In this document: positions 17,608 through 27,773 of the stretch, one piece after another | Numbering within the stretch: position 1 is the first letter of the stretch | How the letters are laid out: each line of letters opens with the position of its first letter | Assembly: GCA_019429405.1 (NCBI GenBank) | Contig: JAHYIZ010000001.1 | Span: 108,035 to 172,034 of the forward strand | Direction: 5' to 3' | DNA: 64,000 nucleotides | Source: Paracoccaceae bacterium | GTDB lineage: Bacteria; Pseudomonadota; Alphaproteobacteria; Rhodobacterales; Rhodobacteraceae | Translations under genes and position numbers: made by a program | Notes under the pieces: generated by a model | Database searches by the model: none | What the model was told of the DNA's origin: nothing | The model's input: only the letters and a program-made list of their open reading frames with translations

Positions 17608-18029
17608 GCCACCCGTCCTGCCTTGATATATTGCCAGAGTGCAGCCGCAAAATGGACGCTTTGCACCCGCAGCACAAGAGGCACCGCAATGCCGCACCAT
17701 TCAATGTGCCGTGTAGGGGGAAGCCGGTCAGCTTCGTCGTGGTCTAGATCAACCGCCAGTGCCACCTCGGCCTCGTCCAGCGCCACCGCACCCAGCAGCC
17801 CGACCCCGCGCGCCTCTATGTAGCCACGAATTGGCGCCGGCGCCGCAGCATAAAGGGTGCCGGCGCGCGCCACAATCAGGGTGCGGTCATCGGCCACCAA
17901 CGTGGCGCCATAGGCCATCAGTTGCAGTGCAAGTGCCGATTTGCCGCTGCCGGAGGCGCCAAAAATGACCGCAGCCCGCGCCCCGAGCGCAACAGTGCTT
18001 GCGTGCAGGCGCAGCGGTGCGGCGGTCAC
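17604..18029 (-). CDS. hprK: Truncated HPr kinase (C-terminal domain only)
   Basis: Serine kinase for HPr. At 141 residues it has only the catalytic domain; the N-terminal domain of the Gram-positive enzymes (about 310 residues) is absent, as is usual in alphaproteobacteria. Walker A is GASGSGKS at residues 24-31, with VADDRTLI and the [12 protein letters not shown] signature following. The start is a GTG overlapping the chvG stop. The intact target serine in HPr in the same cluster supports an active kinase. Confidence 0.93.
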   Translation of the reverse strand: MTAAPLRLHASTVALGARAAVIFGASGSGKSALALQLMAYGATLVADDRTLIVARAGTLYAAAPAPIRGYIEARGVGLLGAVALDEAEVALAVDLDHDEADRLPPTRHIEWCGIAVPLVLRVQSVHFAAALWQYIKAGRVA

Positions 18030-19756
18030 ACCGGCAAGCCCACCACAAAGCGCGCGCCGAGCGGCTCGGATGTCACATCGGCATGCGTCGGGCGGATGTT
18101 TTCAGCCCAGATCACGCCGCCATGCGCCTCGACAATCTGCTTGGATATTGCAAGCCCAAGCCCGGAATGCTCGCCAAACTGTCCCGATGGCCGCTCAGAG
18201 TAGAAGCGCTTGAAGATCTTGGTCAACGCCTGTTCGGGAATGCCGGGGCCCGTGTCTTCGACCACCACCAGAACCCGGTTCTCGCGCTTGCGCGCCCAGA
18301 CCCGCACCGCATCGCCATCTTCGCAAAACGACAGGGCGTTGGTGATGAGGTTGGCAAATACCTGTGCCAGACGCGCCTCCAACCCCTGAATCAAGATCGG
18401 TTGCTGCGGCAAGTCGGTGATGAAGTCGATCCCTCGCTTTGCCGCCTCGGCGCCGTGATACTCTGTCAGATTGCCCAGCATCTTGAGCAGATCGAAGGTT
18501 TCCTCCTCTTCCTTCACCAACTCGCTGTCGAGCCGCGAGGCGTTGGAAATATCGCTCACCAGGCGGTCGAGGCGGCGCACGTCGTGGTCGATCACTTCCA
18601 GCAGCCGGATGCGGTGGTCATCGCGCTTGGTCATGCGCAGGCTTGCCACCGCCGAGCGCAGACTGGCCAGAGGGTTCTTGATTTCGTGCGCCACGTCGGC
18701 GGCAAATTGCTCGTTGGCGTCGATCCGGTCATAAAGCGCCGCCACCATGCCGCGCATCGCACCCGAGAGCCGCCCGATCTCATCGGGGCGTGCGGTCAGG
18801 TCGGGAATGCGCACGCGACCAGGGCTCATCTTGCGGGCATTCTTGTCGCGGCCGATTTCGGCGGCGGCGGCAAGGTCGCTGAGCGGGTTGGCAATGGTTG
18901 AGGCAAGCACAAGGCTGAGGCCGATCGACACGATCACGGCGATCACGAACATCTGCAGAATCTGTTCACGCTCGACGCGCACGAGATCGTTAATTTCCGC
19001 CGCCACCGCAGTTACGCCGACCACCCCGACCACGCGCCCCGCCTGCCAGATCGGCGCGGCCACGGCAAAGACGACTTCGCCGCCCCTGCGGCTTTCGGTG
19101 CTGATCAGCGTGCGCCCGGATAGGGCGTCGGGCATCAGTGCTTGCACCACCGCGCGCAATTCGAGTGCCGGGGCGCCTGCAGTGTTTGAGGTGAAGATCG
19201 ACGCCGTCGCCTCCCAGATGCGGTTCAGCGTATCGGTGATGATGGTCGAGCGAGAATCCACACCCAACCCATCAACCACCGAAGGTGCGCGGGTGGGCAT
19301 TCCAATGGTGCTGCCAAGCAGAACCTGTGCAGGGTCGAACACGTGAATTTCCACGCCCTCGGCACGCCGCAAACCGGCGAGCAAGGCCGGCACATCAAGC
19401 GCGCTTTCATCGGCAAAGCCGCTGTCCTGGTCGGCGGGCAAGAGCGCTTCGAACATGCCCGCCAGCAGGTGCGCCTCGGCCAGCAGCCCGGCTTCGCGCT
19501 GCAACACCAGACTGTCGCGAAACGGGTTGAGGTAGAGCACCCCCGCCACGAGCACCGCGATTGCCAGCAGGTTGAACGTAATGATCTTGCGCGCCAGCGG
19601 CGACGAGTTCAGCGACCTCCAGCTGCGCCGCGCGCGGCGTTGGCGTAGTTCACCATCAACAAGGTCGTCGGGTGCGACCCAGTCTTCGCCGAGCACAACC
19701 TCGGCGTCGGAACCCCGTTTGGACGTCGACACGCTCAATCCCGCCGCTATGCTCAT
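18026..19756 (-). CDS. chvG: Sensor histidine kinase ChvG (ExoS-like)
   Basis: Membrane sensor of the ChvG/ChvI two-component system, which responds to acid and envelope stress in rhizobia and Agrobacterium. The 576 residues read: basic cytoplasmic N-terminus, transmembrane helix (about 56-76), periplasmic sensor domain, second transmembrane helix (about 270-290), HAMP, HisKA with phosphorylated H357 in [12 protein letters not shown], and HATPase with NALSFC, DTGPGIP and [10 protein letters not shown]. Its start overlaps the chvI stop (ATGA). ChvG kinases are the usual partner of this gene block. Confidence 0.95.
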   Translation of the reverse strand: MSIAAGLSVSTSKRGSDAEVVLGEDWVAPDDLVDGELRQRRARRSWRSLNSSPLARKIITFNLLAIAVLVAGVLYLNPFRDSLVLQREAGLLAEAHLLAGMFEALLPADQDSGFADESALDVPALLAGLRRAEGVEIHVFDPAQVLLGSTIGMPTRAPSVVDGLGVDSRSTIITDTLNRIWEATASIFTSNTAGAPALELRAVVQALMPDALSGRTLISTESRRGGEVVFAVAAPIWQAGRVVGVVGVTAVAAEINDLVRVEREQILQMFVIAVIVSIGLSLVLASTIANPLSDLAAAAEIGRDKNARKMSPGRVRIPDLTARPDEIGRLSGAMRGMVAALYDRIDANEQFAADVAHEIKNPLASLRSAVASLRMTKRDDHRIRLLEVIDHDVRRLDRLVSDISNASRLDSELVKEEEETFDLLKMLGNLTEYHGAEAAKRGIDFITDLPQQPILIQGLEARLAQVFANLITNALSFCEDGDAVRVWARKRENRVLVVVEDTGPGIPEQALTKIFKRFYSERPSGQFGEHSGLGLAISKQIVEAHGGVIWAENIRPTHADVTSEPLGARFVVGLPV

Positions 19757-20454
19757 TCTTCGTTGTAACGGTAGCCTATTCCGTACAACGTCTCGATCGC
19801 GTTGAAATCATCATCGGTGGTGCGCATCTTCTTGCGCAAGCGCTTGATGTGGCTGTCGATCGTGCGGTCGTCCACATAGACCTGATCGTCATAAGCCACG
19901 TCCATCAGCTGGTCGCGGCTTTTCACAAAGCCGGGGCGCTGCGCCAAGGCCTGCAACAGCAGGAACTCGGTTACCGTCAGCGTCACTTCCTTGCCCTTCC
20001 AGCTTACCGAATGGCGCAGCGGGTCCATCGTCAGGTTGCCGCGCACCATCACCTTGGTCTCTTCGGTGGTGGCAACTTCGCCGGTGGCGATGGCGTCCTG
20101 CCGGCGCAGCAGCGCGCGGATGCGTTCCACCAGCAGGCGCTGGCTGAAAGGCTTTTTCACATAGTCATCGGCGCCCATGCGCAGCCCCAGCACCTCGTCG
20201 ATCTCGTCATCTTTCGAGGTCAGGAAAATTACCGGCATGGTGGTGCGCTGGCGCAAGCGCTGCAAAAGGTCCATCCCGTCCATGCGTGGCATTTTGATAT
20301 CCAGCACCGCCATATCAGGCAGGCGCTTGGTGAACGCATCAAAGGCGGATTGGCCGTCGTTGTAGGTTTCAACCTCGAACCCCTCGGCCTCCAGGGTCAT
20401 CGAAACCGAGGTCAGAATATTCCTGTCGTCATCAACGAGCGCGATTCTCGACAT
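19753..20454 (-). CDS. chvI: Response regulator ChvI
   Basis: OmpR-family transcription factor, 233 residues. The receiver domain has the acidic pocket VDDD (8-10) and phospho-acceptor D52 in [11 protein letters not shown], with conserved T and K in [10 protein letters not shown] and YVKKPF. The C-terminal winged helix ends with [18 protein letters not shown] and YGIGYRY. First gene of the chvI-to-ptsH block. Its upstream region contains three GAATCA hexamers at 18-bp intervals, a possible autoregulatory site. Confidence 0.96.
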   Translation of the reverse strand: MSRIALVDDDRNILTSVSMTLEAEGFEVETYNDGQSAFDAFTKRLPDMAVLDIKMPRMDGMDLLQRLRQRTTMPVIFLTSKDDEIDEVLGLRMGADDYVKKPFSQRLLVERIRALLRRQDAIATGEVATTEETKVMVRGNLTMDPLRHSVSWKGKEVTLTVTEFLLLQALAQRPGFVKSRDQLMDVAYDDQVYVDDRTIDSHIKRLRKKMRTTDDDFNAIETLYGIGYRYNEE

Positions 20455-20526
20455 GCTGTTGCCCCTTAACTGCTCTGACTGTTTCTGTTTGTTATGTTTT
20501 CGGCATACTCCGCTTTCCGGTGCCCG

Positions 20527-20568
20527 GAATCAACTCTCAAGTGCGAATCACCCGGCGGATGCGAATCA
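20527..20568 (-). promoter_or_regulatory. Three GAATCA repeats at 18-bp spacing upstream of chvI
   Basis: GAATCA occurs at 20527, 20545 and 20563, exactly 18 bp apart; the last two extend to TGCGAATCA. Read toward chvI they are TGATTC, lying about 73-114 bp upstream of its ATG. Regular direct repeats suit an OmpR-family activator, which binds head-to-tail; ChvI itself is the obvious candidate, by inference only. Confidence 0.5.
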
Positions 20569-20619
20569 GCAAAGCGCAAAAAACCGAAGCATTGACTAAT
20601 TTGTCTCACCCCGTCCGGT

Positions 20620-20651
20620 TGGTTGCGCTAAAGCACGCATGGTTGCGCTAA
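20620..20651 (+). promoter_or_regulatory. Twelve-bp direct repeat upstream of pckA
   Basis: TGGTTGCGCTAA at 20620-20631 and again at 20640-20651, a 20-bp period (about two helical turns). If TATAGG at 20692 is the -10, the repeats lie about 40-75 bp upstream of it, a normal activator position. In Agrobacterium and Sinorhizobium pckA is adjacent to chvI and ChvI-controlled, so this is a candidate ChvI operator. Confidence 0.55.
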
Positions 20652-20805
20652 CTGGGCAATTGGCTTCTGTTCCTCCTTTTCCGGGCCATGCTATAGGGGC
20701 GGCATCCGCGGGCGCGTTGGCAGCAAGTGGATCGGTAGCCCCCAAGCGAGGGCTGCCGGGCCTGACCCTTTGAACCGCCGCACGACGGCATCGGGAGCAA
20801 TAAAG

Positions 20806-22404
20806 ATGAGCATCGGACGCGTTAACCCGGCGAACCGCCTGGAGGATCAGGGCATCACCGGCCTTGGAACCATTCACTACAATCTTATTGAACCGCAGCT
20901 CATTGAAGCGGCGCTGATACGCGGCGAAGGCACGCTGGGCAAGGGCGGAACGTTTCTTTGCTCTACCGGCAAGCACACCGGGCGTTCACCCAAGGACAAG
21001 TTCACGGTTCGCACCCCCGAAGTTGAAGAAACGATCTGGTGGGAAAACAACAACCCGATGACGCCGGAGGCCTTCGACATTCTGCATGCCGACATGCTGG
21101 CCCACCTGAAGGGCCGCGAGGTCTTCGTGCAAGATCTTTACGGCGGCGCCGACCCCGAGCACCGGCTTGATGTGCGCGTGATAACCGAGCTTGCGTGGCA
21201 CAACCTCTTCATCCGCCACCTGCTGCGCCGCCCCGCCCGCCACGAACTGAATGACTTTTTCAACGAATTTACCATCATCAACTGCCCAACCTTCAAGGCG
21301 AACCCCGCCCGCCACGGCTGCCGCACCGAAACCGTCGTAGCCATGAACTACGCGAAAAAGCTGATCCTCATCGGCAATTCGGCCTACGCAGGCGAAATCA
21401 AGAAGGTCGTCTTTACGCTGCTGAACTACATTCTCCCCGGCAAGGGCATCATGGCGATGCACTGCTCGGCCAACCACGCCGTGGGCGACACCGGCGACAC
21501 CGCCATCTTTTTCGGCCTTTCGGGCACCGGCAAGACCACGCTCTCGGCCGACACCTCGCGCGTGCTGATCGGCGATGATGAACACGGCTGGTCCGAAAAG
21601 GGCACCTTCAACTTTGAAGGCGGCTGCTATGCCAAGACCATCAACCTCAGCCCGGTGGCCGAGCCGGAAATCTACGCCACCACTTCGATGTTCTCGACTG
21701 TGGTCGAGAACATGGTGTTTGACCCGGAAACGCTTGAGCTCGACTTTGCCGACAACAGCCTGACCGACAACATGCGGTGCGCCTACCCGCTGCATTTCAT
21801 CTCAAATGCCTCGGAAAGCTCGCTTGGTGGGCACCCGCGCAACATCATCATGCTTACCTGTGATGCGTTCGGCGTGCTGCCGCCGATTGCCCGGCTGACG
21901 CCGGCGCAGGCGATGTATCACTTCCTGTCGGGCTTCACCTCAAAGGTAGCAGGAACTGAAATCGGCGTGACCGAGCCGCAACCCACGTTCTCAACTTGCT
22001 TTGGCGCCCCGTTCGTGCCGCGCCGCCCCGAAGTCTACGGCAACCTTCTGCGCGGCAAGATCGCCGCGCACGGCGCGACCTGCTGGCTGGTCAACACCGG
22101 CTGGACCGGCGGCGCCTACGGCGTGGGCTCGCGGATGCCGATCAAGGCCACCCGCGCATTGCTGACCGCCGCCCTTGATGGCTCGCTCAATGACGTGACC
22201 TTCCGACATGACCCGAACTTCGGCTTTGAAGTGCCGGTCGCGGCTCATGAGGTTGAAACCCGGCTTCTCAACCCGCGCGAGACCTGGGCAGACAAGCCCG
22301 CCTATGACGCGCAAGCGGCCAAGCTGATAGCGATGTTCGCGGATAACTTCGCGCAATACCTGCCCTATGTCGACGACGACGTGAAAGCCGCCGCGATCGG
22401 CTGA
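20806..22404 (+). CDS. pckA: Phosphoenolpyruvate carboxykinase (ATP)
   Basis: Gluconeogenic enzyme decarboxylating oxaloacetate to PEP with ATP. The 532-residue protein matches the ATP-dependent class, with the P-loop [11 protein letters not shown] near residue 238, kinase-2 motif [17 protein letters not shown], and the [15 protein letters not shown] substrate loop near the N-terminus. The ATG at 20806 follows GGGAG by 8 nt. Divergent from chvI, the arrangement known from rhizobia, where ChvI controls pckA. A very strong terminator follows. Confidence 0.97.
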   Translation: MSIGRVNPANRLEDQGITGLGTIHYNLIEPQLIEAALIRGEGTLGKGGTFLCSTGKHTGRSPKDKFTVRTPEVEETIWWENNNPMTPEAFDILHADMLAHLKGREVFVQDLYGGADPEHRLDVRVITELAWHNLFIRHLLRRPARHELNDFFNEFTIINCPTFKANPARHGCRTETVVAMNYAKKLILIGNSAYAGEIKKVVFTLLNYILPGKGIMAMHCSANHAVGDTGDTAIFFGLSGTGKTTLSADTSRVLIGDDEHGWSEKGTFNFEGGCYAKTINLSPVAEPEIYATTSMFSTVVENMVFDPETLELDFADNSLTDNMRCAYPLHFISNASESSLGGHPRNIIMLTCDAFGVLPPIARLTPAQAMYHFLSGFTSKVAGTEIGVTEPQPTFSTCFGAPFVPRRPEVYGNLLRGKIAAHGATCWLVNTGWTGGAYGVGSRMPIKATRALLTAALDGSLNDVTFRHDPNFGFEVPVAAHEVETRLLNPRETWADKPAYDAQAAKLIAMFADNFAQYLPYVDDDVKAAAIG

Positions 22405-22424
22405 TATGCCTTGCCTGAAATGCC

Positions 22425-22455
22425 GGGGCCGGAGCTGAAGCTCCGGCCCCGTTTT
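22425..22455 (+). terminator. Rho-independent terminator after pckA
   Basis: Perfect 11-bp stem GGGGCCGGAGC / GCTCCGGCCCC with TGAA loop, followed by GTTTT. The reverse strand lacks a good T-run, so it mainly serves pckA rather than the convergent gdhA. Confidence 0.9.
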
Positions 22456-22467
22456 CTGTCTGTGGCG

Positions 22468-23847
<1,380 letters not shown>

Positions 23848-23919
23848 TTACAAACTGTCGTATTTTTCGGCAGTCTGCGTGCTGTTAGCCCGTTTCAGCG
23901 GCAGTTTGAATAGCGAAAG

Positions 23920-23949
23920 GGCGATTTGCTCTAAAAACAGGCGATTTGC
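23920..23949 (-). promoter_or_regulatory. Direct repeat GGCGATTTGC upstream of gdhA
   Basis: GGCGATTTGC at 23920-23929 and 23940-23949, spaced 20 bp, in the 172-bp region between the gdhA start and the rnr stop. Same-face spacing suggests an operator for gdhA. The binding protein is unknown; the sequence does not match the repeats upstream of pckA. Confidence 0.5.
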
Positions 23950-23989
23950 CGCAGGAATAAGCAGCAACCCCGGCCGATCCTTAAACCGC

Positions 23990-26251
23990 TCAGCGCGTGC
24001 GCCCGTGCCGCTCCTTGCGTGCGATGCCCCGCTCGCGCGCCTTGCTGGCCGCAAGCCTGCGGCCGCCCGGTTTGGCTGGCCTCTTGCCGCCCGCCTGAGG
24101 CAGCGCGCGGCCCTCGATCTCCAGCAATTCCAGCATCAACCCGCCGGTCATCGGGACTGCCTCGCAAAGCCGCACCAGCACCCTCTGGCCGATGCCGATC
24201 ATCATGCCGGTATCGGCGCCGCGCAGGGTCTGGGCATCGCGGTCATAGTGGAAATATTCGCGCCCGATGTCGCGGATCGGAATCAGCCCGTCAGCGCCGG
24301 TTTCATCCAGCTTCACAAAGGCGCCAAAGCGCTGCACACCGCTGATCCGCCCCGAGAACTCGGCCCCCACCCGGTCGGAAAGATAGGCCGCAAGGTAGCG
24401 GTCGGTGGTGTCGCGCTCCGCCGCCATGCTGCGCCGCTCGGTTTCAGAAACATGCTGCGCTGTCGCTTCGAGCGTTTCGACATCGGCAGGCGAAAGCCCG
24501 TCTGCGCCCCAGCCGTGCCCCGATATCAACGCCCGGTGCACGATCAGGTCACTATAGCGGCGGATCGGCGAGGTGAAATGCGCGTAAGAGCGTAGCGCAA
24601 GGCCGAAATGGCCAAGGTTTTGCGGTAGGTAATAGGCCTGCTGCATCGAACGCAGGGTGCTGATGTTCAACAATTCGTCGAACTCGCTGCCTTCGGCCTG
24701 CGCCAGAAGGCGGTTCAAATGCGCGGTCTTCAGCACCTGACCCTTGGCCAGCGTAAAGCCCGAAGCCTGCGCCACCTCGCGCAGCGCATTCAGCTTTTCG
24801 GGGCTTGGTTCCTCGTGCACGCGGTAAAGCAGCGGGCGGCGCAGGCGCTCCAACTCCTCCGCGGCCGCAACATTGGCCAGCACCATGAATTCTTCGATCA
24901 GCTTGTGCGCATCTAGCCGCGCCTTGTAGCCGACCGATTGCACCTTGCCATCGTCACCCAGCACGATCTTGCGCTCGGGCAGGTCAAGATCGAGCGGCTG
25001 GCGCGCGGCCCGCGCCCGGTCGAGCGCGCGCCATGCCGCAAAAAGCGGCGCGATCACCGGCGCCAGCAGCGGCGCGCAGCGCGCATCGGGGCTGCCATCC
25101 TGCGCGGCCTGCACGTCCTCATAGCTCAACGAGGCCACCGACTTGATCATGCCGCGCACAAACCGGTGGCCAAGCTTGTTGCCCGCGCTGTCAAGCCGCA
25201 TCCGCGCTACGATCACCGGGCGCGGCACGCCTTCGTGCAGGCTGCACAGGTCGCCAGAAAGCCGGTCTGGCAGCATCGGCACGACGCGATCGGGGAAATA
25301 GCTCGAATTGCCGCGCTTGCGCGCCTCGGCATCGAGTGCCGTGCCGGGGCGGACATAATGCGCCACATCGGCGATGGCCACCCAGAGGATGTGCCCACCC
25401 TCGTTGGCAGGGTCGTCGTCGGGTTCGGCGAAACAGGCATCGTCGTGGTCGCGCGCATCCGAAGGGTCGATGGTGATGAAGGGCATCGCGCGCAGATCGT
25501 CACCGTAATCATCGGGCACCAGCGCTGCGGCATCGGCCTCGGCGATCACGTCATCGGGAAAGTCGTCGGGAATGCCGTGCTGGTGGATGGCGATCAGCGA
25601 CACGGCGCGCGGCGCCGAGGGGTCGCCCAGCCGTTCGACGATGCGCGCGGCGGGCAGGCCCATGCGCCCCTTGGGGCCGGCCAGTTCAGCCTCGACCAAC
25701 TCGCCGTCGCGCGCTCCCAGTGCGGCGCCTGCCGCCACCCGCCATTCGCGGTCGGCGCCCTTGTCGATCGGCGTGATGCGGCCGCCCTCGGCGGTCTTGC
25801 GAAAAATGCCGACAATGCGGTGCGCGGCCTCGCCAAAGCGGCGGATCAGACGGGCTTCCCAGGCGTGATCCTGCCCCGTGACCTCGGTCATGCGGGCAAG
25901 GAAACGGTCTCCTGTGGCCAGCGGCGCATCTCCCTTGGCCGGCACGAATAGCACACGCGGCGCCGGGTCGGCGCCCTGCCATTCCAACGGCTCGGCCCAT
26001 TGGTCGCCATCGGCATCGGGCGGCAGCATGGCCATCGGGGTGACGGGCGGAAACTTGTCCGGCGCGGTGACATGGGGCGCGCGGTGGCGCGTGTAATCGC
26101 CCGCTGCCTCCATCTCTTTCAGCAGGCGCTTGAGCTCGATGCGTTCGGCACCTGAAAGGCCGAAGGCCTTGGCGATATCGCGCCGGGCCGACGCGCCGGG
26201 GTGGGCGGCGAGCCAGTCGCGGATCTGGTCTTTGGTGGGGATCTGGGTCAT
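23990..26251 (-). CDS. rnr: Ribonuclease R
   Basis: Processive 3'-5' exoribonuclease that degrades structured RNA and acts in tmRNA-linked mRNA decay. The 753-residue protein has an N-terminal helix-turn-helix (DIAKAFGLSGAERIELKRLLKEM), cold-shock domains, the RNB catalytic centre FITIDPSDARDHDDACF with its metal-binding aspartates, and a C-terminal S1 domain (GAEFSGRISGVQRFGAFVKL) ending in a basic tail. A dispersed G/C-rich element lies just upstream. smpB, which works with it in trans-translation, is at 58.8 kb. Confidence 0.96.
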   Translation of the reverse strand: MTQIPTKDQIRDWLAAHPGASARRDIAKAFGLSGAERIELKRLLKEMEAAGDYTRHRAPHVTAPDKFPPVTPMAMLPPDADGDQWAEPLEWQGADPAPRVLFVPAKGDAPLATGDRFLARMTEVTGQDHAWEARLIRRFGEAAHRIVGIFRKTAEGGRITPIDKGADREWRVAAGAALGARDGELVEAELAGPKGRMGLPAARIVERLGDPSAPRAVSLIAIHQHGIPDDFPDDVIAEADAAALVPDDYGDDLRAMPFITIDPSDARDHDDACFAEPDDDPANEGGHILWVAIADVAHYVRPGTALDAEARKRGNSSYFPDRVVPMLPDRLSGDLCSLHEGVPRPVIVARMRLDSAGNKLGHRFVRGMIKSVASLSYEDVQAAQDGSPDARCAPLLAPVIAPLFAAWRALDRARAARQPLDLDLPERKIVLGDDGKVQSVGYKARLDAHKLIEEFMVLANVAAAEELERLRRPLLYRVHEEPSPEKLNALREVAQASGFTLAKGQVLKTAHLNRLLAQAEGSEFDELLNISTLRSMQQAYYLPQNLGHFGLALRSYAHFTSPIRRYSDLIVHRALISGHGWGADGLSPADVETLEATAQHVSETERRSMAAERDTTDRYLAAYLSDRVGAEFSGRISGVQRFGAFVKLDETGADGLIPIRDIGREYFHYDRDAQTLRGADTGMMIGIGQRVLVRLCEAVPMTGGLMLELLEIEGRALPQAGGKRPAKPGGRRLAASKARERGIARKERHGRTR

Positions 26252-26291
26252 GGCCCCGCCCTAGCACAGGCGGCGCGCCGCGTCACGCGCC

Positions 26292-26339
26292 GGGGGCGCC
26301 GCCCCCGGACCCCCGGGGGTATTTTTGCATTGGAGAAAC
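26292..26339 (+). repeat. Dispersed G/C-rich intergenic element, copy 2
   Basis: GGGGGCGCCGCCCCC hairpin, GGACCCCCGGGGGTATTTTT and tail TGCATTGGAGAAAC, filling the space between the dapE stop and the rnr start (both genes on the minus strand). Same architecture as the other copies. Confidence 0.7.
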
Positions 26340-26340
26340 C

Positions 26341-27483
26341 TCAGGCGAAGTAATCGGCGAGGATGCGGGCGTAGATGCGTTTCAGCGCCGTGATTTGCGC
26401 CACTTCCACGCGTTCATCGACCTGATGCATGGTCTTGCCGACCAACCCGAACTCGAGCACCGGGCAGTGGTCTTTCAGGAAGCGCGCATCCGAGGTGCCG
26501 CCCGAGGTCGAGAGCGTGGGGGCAAGGCCGGTTTCGGCCTCGACCGAGCGGGCGACGAGGGCCACGAACGCGCCCGGCGGGGTCAGGAAGCTTTCGCCCG
26601 AAATGTCGAGGCGAAGCGAGATCTTCACCCCGGTTTCGGTCTCGACCCGCGCCGCTTCCGTAACCAGCCAGTCAGAGAGGCTGCGCCCGGAATGGGCGTC
26701 GTTGAAGCGGATGTTGAGCGTGGCGGAGGCCCGCGCCGGGATTACGTTCGAGGCCGGGTTGCCGCAGTCGATGGTGGTGATCTGCAGGGTTGAGGCATCG
26801 AAATGCTCGGTGCCGGCATCGAGCGGTTCGGCGGTGAGGCGCGAAAGCAGAGTGACCAGCGCGTGCAGCGGATTACGCGCGCGGTGCGGGTAGGCGGAAT
26901 GGCCCTGCACGCCCTCGGCGGTGAACCAGCACGACAACGAGCCGCGCCGCCCGATCTTGATCATCTCGCCAAGGGTTTCGGGGCAGGTCGGCTCACCCAC
27001 CAGGCAAACCGACATGTGTTCGCCGGTGGCCGCCATGTGGTCGAGTAGCGCGCGGGTGCCATCGCGGCCCGCGCCTTCTTCATCGCCGGTGATGGTCACG
27101 ATCACGGCGCCATCGGGCGGTGTGGCGCGCACAAAATCAATGGCGGCGGCCACGAAGGCCGCCACCCCCGATTTCATGTCGGTGGCGCCCCGGCCCCAGA
27201 GCCAGCCCTCTACGATTTCGCCGCCGAAGGGGTCGCGGCTCCACGCCGCCGCGTCGCCCACCGGCACCACATCGGTATGCCCGTTGAAACCGAAACTACG
27301 ATTGGCGCCGCGTTGGCCCCAGCGGGCAAAAAGATTGGGGATGCCGTTGCGGTCTACCCTGGTGCAGGCGAAGCCTGCCTCTGCCAGTACCTTTTCGAGC
27401 AGTATCAGCGCGCCACCTTCGGCGGGCGTGACAGAAGGGCAGCGGATCAGGTCGGCGGCGAGGGCGACGGGGTCGGTGGGCAT
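26341..27483 (-). CDS. dapE: Succinyl-diaminopimelate desuccinylase
   Basis: Zinc-dependent amidohydrolase of the lysine/diaminopimelate pathway, releasing LL-diaminopimelate for peptidoglycan. The 380-residue protein has the M20 metal motifs [13 protein letters not shown] and [15 protein letters not shown], the catalytic glutamates in ITGDEEGAG, and [16 protein letters not shown] of the dimerisation domain. The ATG at 27483 is preceded by AAGGAGG; the frame extends 18 codons further without a ribosome site. Confidence 0.95.
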   Translation of the reverse strand: MPTDPVALAADLIRCPSVTPAEGGALILLEKVLAEAGFACTRVDRNGIPNLFARWGQRGANRSFGFNGHTDVVPVGDAAAWSRDPFGGEIVEGWLWGRGATDMKSGVAAFVAAAIDFVRATPPDGAVIVTITGDEEGAGRDGTRALLDHMAATGEHMSVCLVGEPTCPETLGEMIKIGRRGSLSCWFTAEGVQGHSAYPHRARNPLHALVTLLSRLTAEPLDAGTEHFDASTLQITTIDCGNPASNVIPARASATLNIRFNDAHSGRSLSDWLVTEAARVETETGVKISLRLDISGESFLTPPGAFVALVARSVEAETGLAPTLSTSGGTSDARFLKDHCPVLEFGLVGKTMHQVDERVEVAQITALKRIYARILADYFA

Positions 27484-27773
27484 GGGCGGCCTCCTTGCAA
27501 CTGCGCAAGCCCTAGCGCGGGCGGGCGCGAGGCGCAATCAGGCCGGCGTGCCTGTTGCTGAAGGGGCACGGATTGCTTCGGGCAGCGCATTGCGGTAAGA
27601 AAACGTTAGCAACGCGGCATAACCGCGTCATAACGTTACAAAAAATGAAAAGTCCTGAGGCAGGGCAAACGCATGGGGTCAACGAACCCCGACCGAGCGG
27701 TAAGATGTTAGGGCAAGCAGGACACAAGATCCTGTAGCATCGTTTGCGCTGCCTTCCATATTTGGGGGCGGGA
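27484..27773. other. 290-bp divergent promoter region dapE-Hint gene
   Basis: Holds a 36-bp imperfect palindrome (27602-27637), an A-run, and a small hairpin GGGGT/ACCCC at 27675-27690. The part from 27600 to 27660 is clearly AT-richer than average. No coding sequence is seen. Confidence 0.5.
27602..27637. promoter_or_regulatory. 36-bp imperfect palindrome, candidate operator
   Basis: Left arm AACGTTA then ACGCGG; right arm CCGCGT then TAACGTT; centre about 27620. Two nested inverted repeats share one axis (AACGTTA/TAACGTT and ACGCGG/CCGCGT). It lies about 137 bp upstream of the anchor-L/Hint gene start and about 119 bp upstream of dapE. The regulator is unknown. Confidence 0.55.

Larger units (their letters stand above)
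20455..20805. other. 351-bp divergent promoter region chvI-pckA
   Basis: AT-richer than the coding DNA around it. Near chvI it holds three GAATCA hexamers spaced by 18 bp (20527, 20545, 20563); near pckA it holds two copies of TGGTTGCGCTAA spaced by 20 bp. TATAGG at 20692-20697 is a possible -10 for pckA. A leader hairpin, GGTAGCCC (20734-20741) with GGGCTGCC (20750-20757), precedes the pckA ribosome site GGGAG. Confidence 0.7.

Noticed and set aside
17741-17755. Half FNR-like sequence GGTCTAGATCAA inside hprK
   Set aside because: Only one half-site matches, and it encodes conserved protein sequence (VDLDHDEA), so it is chance.
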